Shown here piece after piece: positions 15,828 to 25,169 of a DNA stretch of 64,000 bases. Position 1 is the stretch's first letter; every line of letters starts with the position of its first letter. Origin of the DNA: Arthrobacter sp. ov407 (GTDB taxonomy: Bacteria; Actinomycetota; Actinomycetes; Actinomycetales; Micrococcaceae); NCBI RefSeq assembly GCF_900102895.1, contig NZ_FNGD01000002.1, positions 248,001 to 312,000 of the forward strand, read 5' to 3'. The notes beneath the pieces were generated by a model. The model ran no database searches, was not told the DNA's origin, and saw only the letters and a program-made list of their open reading frames with translations. The translations under genes were made by a program, and so were the position numbers.

Positions 15828-16745
15828 ATGTCCACTCCGGCATTGTCTCCCACCTCCGGCACGTCGCCCTCGACGGCAGCCGCTCCCGGCACCGCCTCTC
15901 CGACGACAGTCACGACGGCCGCCCGGCCCAGGATCGTCGTCGCCGGCGCCGGCCGGGCCGCCCAGGCCCTCGTCCGGCAGCTCACCCGGACTCCGTTTGC
16001 CGGCGCCATCACGATCCTCAGCAACCGGGACGACGCCCCCGAGGAATTGCTGGAGCTCGCCGTCCTGCCCCAGGTGTCCGTCCGCTTTGGCCAGCCGGCC
16101 AGCTACATCGACGCGGAAAACCGCCGTGTGACCACCGCCGACGGCATGGAATTCGACTACGACGAGCTCGTCATCGCCACCGGCTCGGCCCCCGCCGAGG
16201 CGCTGGTGGAAGGGGCCGCGCGGTGCCTGAGCTATTCCACGATCGACGACGCCGCCCGGTTGGGCGAGGCCGTCAAGGACGTCACCCGGGTCTTGGGCCG
16301 GCGACCGCTGGGCATCCTGGTCGGCACGGGCTCGGCCGCCGGCCAGGCCGAGGCCGTCCTCCGGGCCCGCGGCGTCCGCCCTGTCCGCACCACTGTCCGC
16401 CCCGCCGCCGTCGTTCCCTCCGTCGCCGGATCCGTCCTGCCGGCGTCCGGCATCGTCTTCGAGGACGGCTCCAGCATGAACGGTGACCTCGTGATCCTCG
16501 CCGAGGAGCGCATCGCCCGCGATGAACTGGCCGCCACGGCCGGGCTTGCCACCGCTGCTGGCGGCGGGATTGTCATCGGCCAGGACTTCCGCACCTCCGT
16601 GCCGGGCATCTGGGCGATCGGTGACGCGGCAGCCTACGACGGCGTCCGGCTGGGGCTGCTCGTGGCCTCCGGTTCCGCGGCCTCGGCGTGTGCTTCCCAG
16701 TTGCTTCAGGCCACCATGGCCCGGCCCCTGGCGGCCGCGGCCTGA
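15828..16745 (+). CDS. reduced NirB-like FAD/NAD(P) oxidoreductase
   Basis: A 305-residue pyridine-nucleotide-disulfide-type oxidoreductase resembling the first third of NirB but shorter than usual. The FAD motif RIVVAGAGRAAQALVRQL (about 36) and the late FAD motif SVPGIWAIGDAAAYDGV (about 262) are kept. The central NAD-binding motif reads GILVGTGSAAGQAEAV, and loops between strands are shortened. No 2Fe-2S or siroheme domain. ATG at 15828 has AAAGGG at proper spacing; another ATG 9 codons upstream has none. It follows the nirB-cobA-hemD set on the same strand after about 200 bp. Perhaps a stand-alone reductase, perhaps a decaying duplicate of the NirB reductase domain. Confidence 0.75.
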   Translation: MSTPALSPTSGTSPSTAAAPGTASPTTVTTAARPRIVVAGAGRAAQALVRQLTRTPFAGAITILSNRDDAPEELLELAVLPQVSVRFGQPASYIDAENRRVTTADGMEFDYDELVIATGSAPAEALVEGAARCLSYSTIDDAARLGEAVKDVTRVLGRRPLGILVGTGSAAGQAEAVLRARGVRPVRTTVRPAAVVPSVAGSVLPASGIVFEDGSSMNGDLVILAEERIARDELAATAGLATAAGGGIVIGQDFRTSVPGIWAIGDAAAYDGVRLGLLVASGSAASACASQLLQATMARPLAAAA

Positions 16746-16773
16746 GCGTGCGCGGGGCGGCCCGCCGGGGCAT

Positions 16774-16794
16774 CCATAGGGCATGTTCCTATGG
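16774..16794. promoter_or_regulatory. 7-bp dyad upstream of deoC
   Basis: CCATAGG-n7-CCTATGG, a perfect 7-bp inverted repeat of 21 bp, 112 bp upstream of deoC and 29 bp after the preceding stop. It could be an operator for a deoxyribonucleoside regulator or a weak hairpin; no U-run follows. Confidence 0.35.
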
Positions 16795-16905
16795 CAAGAT
16801 GGTTCCCTGATAAGCCGCGCACCATGCGGCGCCGCCAGGGCCCGCAGGCCCACAAGGCACGGGAAGGGACCGCCGCGTCCCAGGCCCGCCACGAAAGGGA
16901 CCACC

Positions 16906-17604
16906 ATGAGCCACGAAGCCGCCACCGCGGGCACGCCCAACATTGCCTCCTACATTGACCACACGCTGCTCAAGCCGGAGGCCAGCGAGGCGGAGATCCT
17001 CAAGGTTTGCTCCGAGGCGGCCGAATACCATTTCAAGTCGGTCTGCGTGAACCCGGTCTGGGTCAAGACCGTCAAGACCGCGCTCAAGGGCTCCGGCGTC
17101 CTGACGTGCTCCGTGGTGGGATTCCCGCTGGGCGCCACGCCGAGCGACGTCAAGGCCTTCGAGGCCCGCGGCGCGGTCCTGGACGGTGCCGAAGAGGTGG
17201 ACATGGTCATCAACATTGCCGCGGCCCGCGCCAATGACAAGGGCGCGCTGGTGGATGATATCGCCGCCGTCGCCGCCGCCGTGCACGAGGGCGGAGCCAT
17301 CCTGAAGGTCATCATCGAAACGGCGCTGCTCAGCGATGACCAGAAGGTGCTCGCCTGCGAGGCCGCGCTGGAGGCCGGAGCGGACTTCGTGAAGACCTCC
17401 ACCGGCTTCAACGGCGGCGGGGCCACGGCCGAGGACGTCGCGCTCATGCGCCGCACCGTCGGTCCGGACCTGGGCGTCAAGGCCTCCGGCGGCGTGCGTT
17501 CCCTGGCCGATGCTCAGGCTATGATTGCTGCAGGTGCAACACGTATTGGCGCCAGCTCCGGCATCGCGATCGTCAAGGGTGAACAGGGTTCGTCCGCGTA
17601 CTGA
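16906..17604 (+). CDS. deoC: deoxyribose-phosphate aldolase
   Basis: A 232-residue class I aldolase splitting 2-deoxyribose-5-phosphate into glyceraldehyde-3-phosphate and acetaldehyde. Visible: [13 protein letters not shown] at the N terminus, [16 protein letters not shown] (about 69-84), [15 protein letters not shown] (about 95), the Schiff-base lysine in [14 protein letters not shown] (about 165-178) and the C-terminal phosphate site [16 protein letters not shown] at 16906 preceded by GAAAGGGA. Works downstream of purine-nucleoside phosphorylase and the mutase in deoxynucleoside breakdown. Followed by a short membrane protein gene in the same direction. Confidence 0.95.
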   Translation: MSHEAATAGTPNIASYIDHTLLKPEASEAEILKVCSEAAEYHFKSVCVNPVWVKTVKTALKGSGVLTCSVVGFPLGATPSDVKAFEARGAVLDGAEEVDMVINIAAARANDKGALVDDIAAVAAAVHEGGAILKVIIETALLSDDQKVLACEAALEAGADFVKTSTGFNGGGATAEDVALMRRTVGPDLGVKASGGVRSLADAQAMIAAGATRIGASSGIAIVKGEQGSSAY

Positions 17605-17660
17605 TCCACACCGGCAGCGCCCACAGTTTTGAGAGCCCCCCCGGGGCCGAGGAGGAACGA

Positions 17661-17885
17661 ATGTCCAGCAACACCACCCCGTCCCGGCGCGTCGAGAACA
17701 GCCTCGGATCCAGCATCGCCCTGTTCGTGCCGATGATGGTCCTGTTCCTCGGTGCGATCTACTCGCTGTCCTTCCTGACGCTGGAGAACGTCTGGCCGAT
17801 GGCGGTCTGCCTGGTCCTCTTCGCTGCCTCGTTCTGGATCCCGCAGACGCTGCTGGGCCGCTCCGATTCGGCTGGCGAAAACTAG
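17661..17885 (+). CDS. small two-helix membrane protein
   Basis: A 74-residue protein with a polar N-terminal stretch, two hydrophobic helices (about residues 19-40 and 44-63) and a short acidic tail. GAGGAGG stands just upstream of the ATG. Positioned 56 bp after deoC and followed by a strong hairpin terminator, so probably co-transcribed with deoC. Function unknown; the pairing with deoC is common in this family of organisms to my knowledge, but I cannot give it a name. Confidence 0.75.
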   Translation: MSSNTTPSRRVENSLGSSIALFVPMMVLFLGAIYSLSFLTLENVWPMAVCLVLFAASFWIPQTLLGRSDSAGEN

Positions 17886-17906
17886 GCTCTCCCCTTTCTT
17901 AAATGA

Positions 17907-17935
17907 CTGAAGCTCCGGATTTTCCGGAGCTTCAG
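17907..17935. terminator. intrinsic terminator between convergent genes
   Basis: A perfect 12-bp stem CTGAAGCTCCGG / CCGGAGCTTCAG with a 5-nt ATTTT loop, followed by TTATTTAA. Lies between the convergent small membrane protein and hydrolase genes; probably works for the plus strand and, less strongly, the minus strand. Confidence 0.85.
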
Positions 17936-17972
17936 TTATTTAACGGGCTTTCGGTCACTGGACCGGCGCGGC

Positions 17973-18803
17973 CTAGCCGGGCAGCAGCGCGAACAGGCCC
18001 TTGACCAGCCCTGTGCCCAGCGCCAGGGCCGCCGGGAAGTGTGCTTTGGCCACCGCCAGGGCGGCGCCAAACATCCCCACCATGGCGTAGCCGCTCACCG
18101 GGATCAGGACGAACCATTCCCGCCGCGAACCCGCCCGGCCCAGCAGCGGAATGGAGAACGCCCCGTTGGCCCTCCAGATGTTTTTCAGCAGCGGCAGTTT
18201 CCGCAGGACCTTCGGCGGCTTGATCACCAGTGGCCAGAGCAGCGGCACTCCCCCGGTGGTGATCATGTCCCCCACAATGTGCACCAGCACCCCGGTGAGC
18301 ATCGAAACCGGCAGCCAGGTCCACTGGTGCGGCGCAAACCATGTCACGAGACCTGCCATGAGCAGCCCGACGATCCAGTTGCTGATCCAGCCGTATTTCG
18401 GAAAGAGTTTCAGGGCCTTCGCGGCGATGTTGATCATGAACATGCACAGCAGGCCGGCCCCGACGGACAGCAGCCCCCACTGGGTCTGCACCTGCCACTG
18501 CCCGGCGATCGTGGCCAGCAGCACGAAGAACGCCGCGCCCAGCACCGAATGCGTGCCCTGCCGGTGGCCCCCGCTTGCGTTCTCAATGCCGCGCGCCACC
18601 AGGTTGGACAGTGGCGGCAGCGCGTGCGCCACTGTGCTGGCGCGGTGGTCCCAGTCACAGACCAGCGCGGTCCCCGCTGTCGCCATCGCGCCGATCACGA
18701 TTCCCGTGGGATCCAGGGGGTACCAGCCGAGCGCATACGGGCCGGTCGAGGCAATGGCTACCCACGCCGCGGCTCCCGACGCGGCGTGATGTCCTCCCAT
18801 CAT
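17973..18803 (-). CDS. membrane-bound metal-dependent hydrolase, YdjM family
   Basis: A 276-residue integral membrane protein with several helices and the histidine/aspartate signatures of the YdjM/DUF457 family: MGGHHAASGA at the N terminus, CDWDHRAS (about 49-56), GGHRQGTHS (about 77-85) and HIVGDMITTGGV (about 178). These probably bind a metal ion at the membrane surface. In other bacteria members are linked to the SOS response or membrane lipid turnover, but the reaction is not established. It is encoded 4 bp after the mfd stop, same strand, so it is likely transcribed with mfd. Confidence 0.85.
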   Translation of the reverse strand: MMGGHHAASGAAAWVAIASTGPYALGWYPLDPTGIVIGAMATAGTALVCDWDHRASTVAHALPPLSNLVARGIENASGGHRQGTHSVLGAAFFVLLATIAGQWQVQTQWGLLSVGAGLLCMFMINIAAKALKLFPKYGWISNWIVGLLMAGLVTWFAPHQWTWLPVSMLTGVLVHIVGDMITTGGVPLLWPLVIKPPKVLRKLPLLKNIWRANGAFSIPLLGRAGSRREWFVLIPVSGYAMVGMFGAALAVAKAHFPAALALGTGLVKGLFALLPG

Positions 18804-18807
18804 TCGT

Positions 18808-21800
18808 TTATTTCACCGCCGGTGTCGCAGATACAGCGGCGTCAGTGAAGATGTTGCGGATGACGCCGTTGGCCCACTCGAGGATCTCGGCGTCCTGCAG
18901 GTCCCGGCCGCCGATCCTGGCCGTCTTGGGCTTCGGGACCAGCACCGCGTCCAGGGCAGGCTTGGCCTGCGCACCGGGGTACATCCGGGTCAGGCGCATG
19001 AGCTTGGACTCGGGCAGCTGCGCCGGGGAGAACTTGATGAAGTTGCCCTGCAGCGCGACGTCGGACAATCCGGCCTCGCGGGCGCCCACCCGGAACCGGG
19101 CGACCTCGATCAGGTTTGTGGCGGGCAGCGGCAGTTCGCCATAGCGGTCCACGAGCTCCGCGAGGACCTCGTCGATCGCCTCGTAGGTGATAGCGCTGGC
19201 GAGCTTGCGGTAGGCCTCCAGGCGCAGCCGTTCGCCCGGCACATAGTCGTGCGGCAGGTGCGCGTTGACCGGCAGCTCGATCTTCATTTCGGCGGCCTTC
19301 TCCTCGGCCTCGCCCCGGTATTCGGCCACGGCCTCGCCGACCAGCCTGATGTAGAGGTCGAAGCCGACGCCCTGGATGTGGCCGGACTGCTCGCCGCCGA
19401 GCAGGTTGCCGGCGCCGCGGATCTCCAGGTCCTTCATGGCCAGCTGCATGCCGGCGCCGAGCTCGTTGTGCGTCGCGACGGCCTTGAGCCGTTCCAGCGC
19501 CACCTCGCCGAGCGGCTTTTCCGAGGGATAGAGGAAGTAGGCGTAGGCGCGTTCCCGGCCGCGGCCCACCCGCCCGCGCAGCTGGTGCAGCTGGGAGAGT
19601 CCGTACTTGTCCGCGCCGTCCACGATCAGGGTGTTGGCGTTGGAGATGTCCAGGCCGGTCTCGATGATGGTGGTGCAGACCAGGACGTCGAAGCGCTTTT
19701 CCCAGAAGTCCACGATTATCTGTTCCAAACGGCTCTCGGACATCTGCCCGTGCGCCACCTCCACGCGTGCCTCCGGCACCAGTTCGCGGATCTTCGCCGC
19801 GGTGCGGTCGATCGTGGACACCCGGTTGTGGACGAAGAACACCTGGCCTTCGCGCATCAGCTCGCGGCGGATCGCGGCGGAGGTCTGCTTGTCCGTGTAC
19901 GGGCCCACATAGGTCAGCACGGGGTGCCGTTCCTCCGGCGGGGTGGCCAGGGTGGAGGTCTCGCGGATGCCGGTCAGGGACATTTCCAAGGTCCGCGGAA
20001 TCGGGGTGGCGCTCATGGCCAGGACGTCCACGTTAGTGCGCATCTTCTTCAGCGCCTCCTTGTGTTCGACGCCGAAGCGCTGCTCCTCGTCCACGATCAC
20101 CAGGCCGAGGTCCTTGAAGCCGAAGTCCTTGGACAGCAGCCGGTGCGTGCCGATCACGACGTCCACGGAACCGCTCTTGACGCCGTCGGCGGTTTCCTTG
20201 GCCTCCTTGCCGCTCTGGAAGCGGGACAGGGGCTTGACGACCATCGGGAACCCGGAAAACCGTTCGGTGAACGTCTCGTAGTGCTGCTGGGCGAGCAGCG
20301 TGGTGGGCACCAGCACGGCGACCTGCTTGCCGTCCTGGACGGCCTTGAACGCGGCGCGGACCGCGATCTCGGTCTTGCCGTAGCCGACGTCGCCGGAGAT
20401 CAGCCGGTCCATCGGGATCTCCCGTTCCATGTCGGCCTTGACCTCGTTGATGGTGGTCAGCTGGTCCGGGGTCTCCACGTACGGGAAGGCCTCCTCCAGT
20501 TCCCGCTGCCACGGGGTGTCCGGGCCAAAGGCGTAGCCGCGGGAGGCCATCCGGGCGGAGTACAGCCGGATCAGCTCGCCGGCGATCTCCTTGACCGCCT
20601 TGCGGGCCTTGGACTTGGTGCTGGCCCAGTCCGCGCCGCCCATCTTGCTCAGCGCCGGGGTGTCCCCGGCGACGTACCGGGTGACCTGGTCCAGCTGGTC
20701 GGTGGGCACAAAGAGCCGGTCACCGGGGGCCCCGCGCTTGGACGGGGCATATTCCAGGACCAGGTATTCGCGCACCCCGTCGCCGCCGCCGGCAACCTTG
20801 CGCTGGATCAGCTCCACGAATCGGCCGATGCCGTGCTGTTCGTGCACCACGGAGTCCCCGGCCACGAGCTGGAGCGGATCCACGGCGTTCCGCCGCTTGG
20901 ACGGCATCCGGCGCATGTCCTTCGTGGAACCGGCCGAGGTGCGGCCCAGCAGGTCCGCCTCGGTCAGCAGCGCCAGCTTGAGCGGATCCAGGACAAAACC
21001 GCGGCCGACGGCGGCGGTGGTCACCTCGATCAGTCCGGCCTGCGGGTCCGCCTCGAGGGTGTCCACCCGCGCGCAGGGGATGTCGTTGTCGTGGAAGAGT
21101 TCCGCGAGGCGCTGCGCCGGGCCGGGGCCCTCGGTGACCACGACGATCCGCCACTGGTCCCGGACGCGGGAGCCGATGAAGTCCATCATTTCCGCGACGT
21201 CGCCCTGGTACCCGCGGGGTTCCCGGGCGTGCAGGTTCAGCACGTCGACGTCGGGCAGCAGCTCTTCGTCGCTGGCCAGCGAGGTGATGGACCACCAGGA
21301 GACGCCGTGCTCCAGGGCGGCGGTGCGGGTCTCGGTCAGCGACCGGAAGCTGGCCGAATGCAGGGCTTCGGACGCCGCGGAGCTTAGGTCGAGAGGTGCC
21401 GTGCCGCCGTCGGACGCCGTGGACCAGGCCGCCTCGAGGAATTCCTCGTTGGTGGCGGCGAGGTCGTGGGCCCGGGTGCGGACCTTCTCCGGCTCGATCA
21501 CTACCGAGATGGAACCCGCCGGGAGCTGGTCCAGGAACGGCACCATGGCGTCCACCAGCACGGGGGCCAGCGATTCCATGCCCTCGACGGCGATGCCGCC
21601 GGCGATCTTCTCCAGCATGTCTGCGGCGGCCGGGAGCTGGGACTTCAGGGTGGCCGCACGGGACATGACGGAGGGCGTGATCAGGATTTCGCGGCACGGC
21701 GGGGCATGGAGTTCGGTGGGATGGTGCAGGCCGGGCGCGGTCAGCGAGCGCTGGTCGGCGACGGCGAACCAGCGCATCTGGTCCACCTCGTCGCCAAAGA

Positions 21801-22509
21801 ACTCGACCCGTATGGGGTGGTCCTCGGTGGGCGGGAAGACGTCCAGCATGCCGCCGCGGACGGCGAACTCGCCGCGGCGGGTCACCATGTCCACTCGGGC
21901 GTAGGCGGCGTCGGCGAGGCTCTTGACGACACTGCTGAAGGGGGCTTCCTGGCCAAGCTTCAGGGTCACGGGCACCAGTTCGCCCAGGCCGGCGACGATC
22001 GGTTGCACGACGGCGCGCACGGGGGCCACCACGACGCGCAGCGCACCGGCGGTGGATGATTCGGGGTGCGCGAGCCGCCGCAGGACGGACAGCCGCCGGC
22101 CCACGGTGTCCGATCGCGGGGAGAGCCGCTCATGCGGCAGGGTCTCCCAGCTGGGGAACTCCGCCACGGTGTCGGCCGGCAGGAAGGCGCGCAGGGCCTC
22201 GGTCAGGTCCTCGGCCTCGCGTCCCGTCGCGGTGACGGCCAGGACCACGGGCACCGGACGGCCGGCCCCGGCAGAGCCAGTTTCGGCAGGGTCAGTTTCG
22301 GCAGGGCCGGTTTCATTCGCCGCGTACGCCGTGAGTCCGTCCGCCATTTCGGCGAGCAACGTGGACCGCATTCCGGCCGGGGCGCTGATCTGGTAGTCCT
22401 CGCTCCGGGCAGCGAACCCGCGGGCGGCCTCGGCCTGGATCCGTGCGTAATTCCGGTCCTCGGCGAGGACACGGCGCAGACCGGTGAGAGAGGGACCGTT
22501 GAGGCTCAT
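18808..22509 (-). CDS. mfd: transcription-repair coupling factor
   Basis: A 1233-residue Mfd, which removes stalled RNA polymerase at DNA lesions and recruits UvrA. In order: UvrB-like N-terminal domains (about 1-450), the RNA-polymerase-interacting CarD-like domain (VAGDSVVHEQHGIGRFVELI, about 525), a RecG-type translocase with Walker A GDVGYGKTE (about 710), VDEEQRFGV as Walker B and helicase motifs through HQLRGRVGRGRERAYAYF, and the TRCF C-terminal domain. The N-terminal domain has an unusual repetitive insert (GPAETDPAETGSAG, about residue 70). ATG at 22509 is chosen because AGGAG precedes it by 9 nt; an in-frame ATG 8 codons upstream has no comparable site. Slightly longer than E. coli Mfd. 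Confidence 0.96.
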   Translation of the reverse strand: MSLNGPSLTGLRRVLAEDRNYARIQAEAARGFAARSEDYQISAPAGMRSTLLAEMADGLTAYAANETGPAETDPAETGSAGAGRPVPVVLAVTATGREAEDLTEALRAFLPADTVAEFPSWETLPHERLSPRSDTVGRRLSVLRRLAHPESSTAGALRVVVAPVRAVVQPIVAGLGELVPVTLKLGQEAPFSSVVKSLADAAYARVDMVTRRGEFAVRGGMLDVFPPTEDHPIRVEFFGDEVDQMRWFAVADQRSLTAPGLHHPTELHAPPCREILITPSVMSRAATLKSQLPAAADMLEKIAGGIAVEGMESLAPVLVDAMVPFLDQLPAGSISVVIEPEKVRTRAHDLAATNEEFLEAAWSTASDGGTAPLDLSSAASEALHSASFRSLTETRTAALEHGVSWWSITSLASDEELLPDVDVLNLHAREPRGYQGDVAEMMDFIGSRVRDQWRIVVVTEGPGPAQRLAELFHDNDIPCARVDTLEADPQAGLIEVTTAAVGRGFVLDPLKLALLTEADLLGRTSAGSTKDMRRMPSKRRNAVDPLQLVAGDSVVHEQHGIGRFVELIQRKVAGGGDGVREYLVLEYAPSKRGAPGDRLFVPTDQLDQVTRYVAGDTPALSKMGGADWASTKSKARKAVKEIAGELIRLYSARMASRGYAFGPDTPWQRELEEAFPYVETPDQLTTINEVKADMEREIPMDRLISGDVGYGKTEIAVRAAFKAVQDGKQVAVLVPTTLLAQQHYETFTERFSGFPMVVKPLSRFQSGKEAKETADGVKSGSVDVVIGTHRLLSKDFGFKDLGLVIVDEEQRFGVEHKEALKKMRTNVDVLAMSATPIPRTLEMSLTGIRETSTLATPPEERHPVLTYVGPYTDKQTSAAIRRELMREGQVFFVHNRVSTIDRTAAKIRELVPEARVEVAHGQMSESRLEQIIVDFWEKRFDVLVCTTIIETGLDISNANTLIVDGADKYGLSQLHQLRGRVGRGRERAYAYFLYPSEKPLGEVALERLKAVATHNELGAGMQLAMKDLEIRGAGNLLGGEQSGHIQGVGFDLYIRLVGEAVAEYRGEAEEKAAEMKIELPVNAHLPHDYVPGERLRLEAYRKLASAITYEAIDEVLAELVDRYGELPLPATNLIEVARFRVGAREAGLSDVALQGNFIKFSPAQLPESKLMRLTRMYPGAQAKPALDAVLVPKPKTARIGGRDLQDAEILEWANGVIRNIFTDAAVSATPAVK

Positions 22510-22741
22510 AGCTGTTGCTCCTGATGTGTTCACGGGGTGCAGGCAACACGAATAGCCGGAATTCGTGAGAATCCCGGGTCCTCCAAGCCTACCGCGGAGC
22601 CCCGGAACCGGGTGACGGCTAGGCCGACGGGGCTAGGCTGGCAGGAGGAGTTGGCGGCCCATCCGAAGTGGCCCGGGCACCGAATGGCTTGGTAGGCCAC
22701 CCGCCAACTGCTGGCTGACAACTGGCTGACAAGGAGTCACC

Positions 22742-24307
22742 ATGAACGGCACAACCTCAACCCCTGAACCTGCCCGAACGCCTGCTCCAGACCAGCAGGG
22801 AGCCGCCGCCAAGGCCGCCACCTCGAAAACCGTGCTGGTCACCGGGGCCACCGGCTACATCGGCGGGCGGCTGGTCCCCCGGCTCCTGGAAGCCGGGCAC
22901 AGGGTCAAAGTCGTGGTCCGGACGCCGGCCAAGATCGCCGGCGTGCCGTGGCTGGACGACGTCGAGGTGGTCCACAGCAGCCTCGACGACGGCGAGGCGC
23001 TGCGGGCGGCGCTCGACGGCGTCGACGTCCTGTACTACTTGGTCCATTCCATGGCGGGCGGCGCCGGCTTCGAGGCCAAGGAAAAGGCGATGGCCGGGAC
23101 CGCTGCCCGGGCCGCGGCCGCGGCCGGAGTGGACCGGATTGTGTACCTCGGCGGCCTGCACCCGGCAGGGGCCGAACTGTCCACCCACATGCGCTCCCGC
23201 GAGGCGGTGGGGAAAGTTTTCCTGGACGGCCAGGTGGACGCGGTGGTGTTCCAGGCCGGCGTCGTCATCGGCTCAGGCTCGGCGTCCTTCGAAATGATCC
23301 GGCATTTGTCCGAGACGCTTCCGCTCATGCCGGCCCCGAGTTGGGTGCGCAACAAGATCGAGGCGATCGCCGTCCGCGACGTCCTGTACTACCTCGTGGC
23401 GGCGGCGTCGCTGGAAGGGAGTATCAACCGGACCTTCGACATCGGCTGCCGCCAGGTGCTCAGCTACGCCGGAATGATGCAGGAATACGCCGCAGAGGCC
23501 GGCCTGCCGCACCGGGTGGTACTGGCGCTGCCGGTGCCTGCCCCCAAGCTGGCCGGCGTGTGGGTGGCGTTGACGACGCCCATCCCGCTCTCCATGTCCC
23601 TGCCGCTCGTGGAGTCGCTCCAGCACGACGCCGTCGCCGGGGAGCACGACATCGATGCGTACATCCGTGTGCCGGAGGGCGGCCTGACCCCCTACCGGCG
23701 GGCCGTGGCCCTCGCCTTGGGCAAAGAACGCGACGGCCAGGTGGAAACCACCTGGGCCAGTGCCGGCGTGGACGCCGATCCCCTGCCGAGCGACCCGGAC
23801 TGGTCCGGCCACGCGGTGTACGTCGACGAACGCAGCTTCCCCAGCGACGTGGACCCGCGGCACGTGTGGACCGTCATCGAGGGAATCGGCGGCCGGAACG
23901 GCTGGTACTCCCTGCCGCTTGCCTGGCAGGTGCGCGGCTGGCTGGACAAGCTGACCGGCGGCGCGGGGCTGCTGCGGGGCCGCCGGCACCCGCACCTGCT
24001 GGCGGAGGGCGAGGTAGTGGACTGGTGGCGGGTCGAGAGGATCGACCGCGGACGGCTGCTGCGGCTGCGGGCCGAAATGCGGGCCCCGGGCCGGGCGTGG
24101 CTCGAACTTTCCGTGGAGCCGGAGGGGACCGGCAGCCGCTACCGGCAGCGCGCCATCTTCTTCCCCAAGGGCCTCAGCGGCCGTCTTTACTGGCTCGCCG
24201 TGCTGCCGTTTCACAGCGTCATATTTCCCGCCATGTCGCGGAATATCACTGCCGCCGCCAGGGATCTGGAAAATCTCGAATCGGAGCCTGCCGGTCACAC
24301 GCCGTAG
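22742..24307 (+). CDS. NmrA/SDR-type oxidoreductase with DUF2867 domain
   Basis: A 521-residue protein. After a Pro/Ala-rich leader (1-28) comes an extended short-chain dehydrogenase-like NAD(P) fold with VLVTGATGYIGGRLVPRLLEAG and DVLYYLVHSM, ending about residue 270; the catalytic YxxxK is not evident, as in NmrA-like proteins. The C-terminal part (about 355-510) matches the DUF2867 pattern, with VVDWWRVERIDRGRLLRLRAEM and AIFFPKGLSGRLYWLAVLPFHS, a likely hydrophobic-ligand or membrane-associated domain. Substrate is unknown. It is divergent from mfd and followed after 46 bp by the DUF2505 gene. Confidence 0.85.
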   Translation: MNGTTSTPEPARTPAPDQQGAAAKAATSKTVLVTGATGYIGGRLVPRLLEAGHRVKVVVRTPAKIAGVPWLDDVEVVHSSLDDGEALRAALDGVDVLYYLVHSMAGGAGFEAKEKAMAGTAARAAAAAGVDRIVYLGGLHPAGAELSTHMRSREAVGKVFLDGQVDAVVFQAGVVIGSGSASFEMIRHLSETLPLMPAPSWVRNKIEAIAVRDVLYYLVAAASLEGSINRTFDIGCRQVLSYAGMMQEYAAEAGLPHRVVLALPVPAPKLAGVWVALTTPIPLSMSLPLVESLQHDAVAGEHDIDAYIRVPEGGLTPYRRAVALALGKERDGQVETTWASAGVDADPLPSDPDWSGHAVYVDERSFPSDVDPRHVWTVIEGIGGRNGWYSLPLAWQVRGWLDKLTGGAGLLRGRRHPHLLAEGEVVDWWRVERIDRGRLLRLRAEMRAPGRAWLELSVEPEGTGSRYRQRAIFFPKGLSGRLYWLAVLPFHSVIFPAMSRNITAAARDLENLESEPAGHTP

Positions 24308-24353
24308 GATGTTGGAGCCCGAATCGTCCATTTCCACATCCCGGAGGACCCCT

Positions 24354-24851
24354 ATGGCCCTGAGTGCATCCACCACCGTTCCGCACACCGTCGACCGCGT
24401 TACCGCGGTTTTCGTCAATGAAGACTTCCTGCGCCACACGAGCGAACTCGTCGGCGGCACCCTGGAATCCTTTGCCCTTGACGGAGATCCCGCCGGCGCG
24501 TTTAGCACCACCACCGTGCGGACCATCCCCACCACACGGATGCCCGACATCGCCAGGAAATTTGTCGGCGAAAGCGTGAAGGTGACCCAGCTCGAGGCCT
24601 GGGAGGCTCCCGCCGCCGACGGCTCCCGGCAGAGCAAGATCTCCCTCAAGGTTTCCGGCGCACCGCTGGACGTGAACGCTGTCCAGCGCCTCGTGTCCGA
24701 CGGCGGCAGCACCCGGATCGAGCTCGAGGGCGACGTCACCTCCTCGGTGCCGTTCCTTGGCGGCAAGATCGCCGACGCGGCCGAGCCGATGGTCGGCAAG
24801 GCCCTGAACCTGCAGTCCCAGCAGGCCCAGGCCTGGCTCGAAAGCCACTGA
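24354..24851 (+). CDS. DUF2505 domain protein
   Basis: A 165-residue protein matching the actinobacterial DUF2505 family (START-like fold expected): N terminus with TVDRVTAVFVNEDFLRHTSELVGG, core strands with DGSRQSKISLKVSGAPLDVNA, and the C-terminal helix FLGGKIADAAEPMVGKALNLQSQ. START-like domains bind hydrophobic ligands; the ligand here is unknown. ATG at 24354 follows GGAGG. Sits 4 bp before the SCO4848-like gene, likely one operon. Confidence 0.85.
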   Translation: MALSASTTVPHTVDRVTAVFVNEDFLRHTSELVGGTLESFALDGDPAGAFSTTTVRTIPTTRMPDIARKFVGESVKVTQLEAWEAPAADGSRQSKISLKVSGAPLDVNAVQRLVSDGGSTRIELEGDVTSSVPFLGGKIADAAEPMVGKALNLQSQQAQAWLESH

Positions 24852-24855
24852 CGCC

Positions 24856-25077
24856 GTGGAGGTGCCAGCTTTCCTCGCCGTCGTCCTGATCGTCGCCGGC
24901 GTCTGGTCCCTGGTGGTCTGGCCGCCGTTCCTGCGCCGGGTCATGAAGGACCCGCGCGCCCGCGCCGCCGACGGCAAGGCCACCCGCTTCCTGACCCTTC
25001 ACGTGGTCCTCGTCAGCATCTCCATGCTGCTGGGGGCCGCGACGGCGGCGATCGGCATTGCCGGGCTGGTCAGCTAG
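24856..25077 (+). CDS. SCO4848-like small membrane protein
   Basis: A 73-residue protein with two membrane helices (about 4-24 and 48-70) joined by a basic loop containing VVWPPFLRRVMKDPRA, the pattern of the SCO4848 family conserved in actinobacteria. GTG start at 24856, 4 bp after the DUF2505 stop, with GAAAGCCACTGACG upstream and no strong Shine-Dalgarno site, consistent with coupling. Function unknown. Followed by a long perfect hairpin. Confidence 0.75.
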   Translation: MEVPAFLAVVLIVAGVWSLVVWPPFLRRVMKDPRARAADGKATRFLTLHVVLVSISMLLGAATAAIGIAGLVS

Positions 25078-25080
25078 GAT

Positions 25081-25116
25081 CAGGCACACCGGCGGCAGTA
25101 GCCGCCGGTGTGCCTG
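25081..25116. terminator. 16-bp perfect stem-loop after small membrane gene
   Basis: Arms CAGGCACACCGGCGGC and GCCGCCGGTGTGCCTG around the tetraloop AGTA, starting 3 nt past the stop. The stem is perfect and very GC-rich, but no T-run follows, so it is either a U-less actinobacterial terminator or an mRNA 3'-end stabiliser. Confidence 0.65.
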
Positions 25117-25169
25117 CCGCCGCCGGCGCTAGAATCGGCAAAAAGGTGGACCGCTGAAAGGGGACGCCA

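Noticed and set aside
22313..24983. Several antisense frames over mfd and the SDR gene
   Set aside because: They follow GC-driven stop depletion and lack ribosome-binding sites and recognisable domains.
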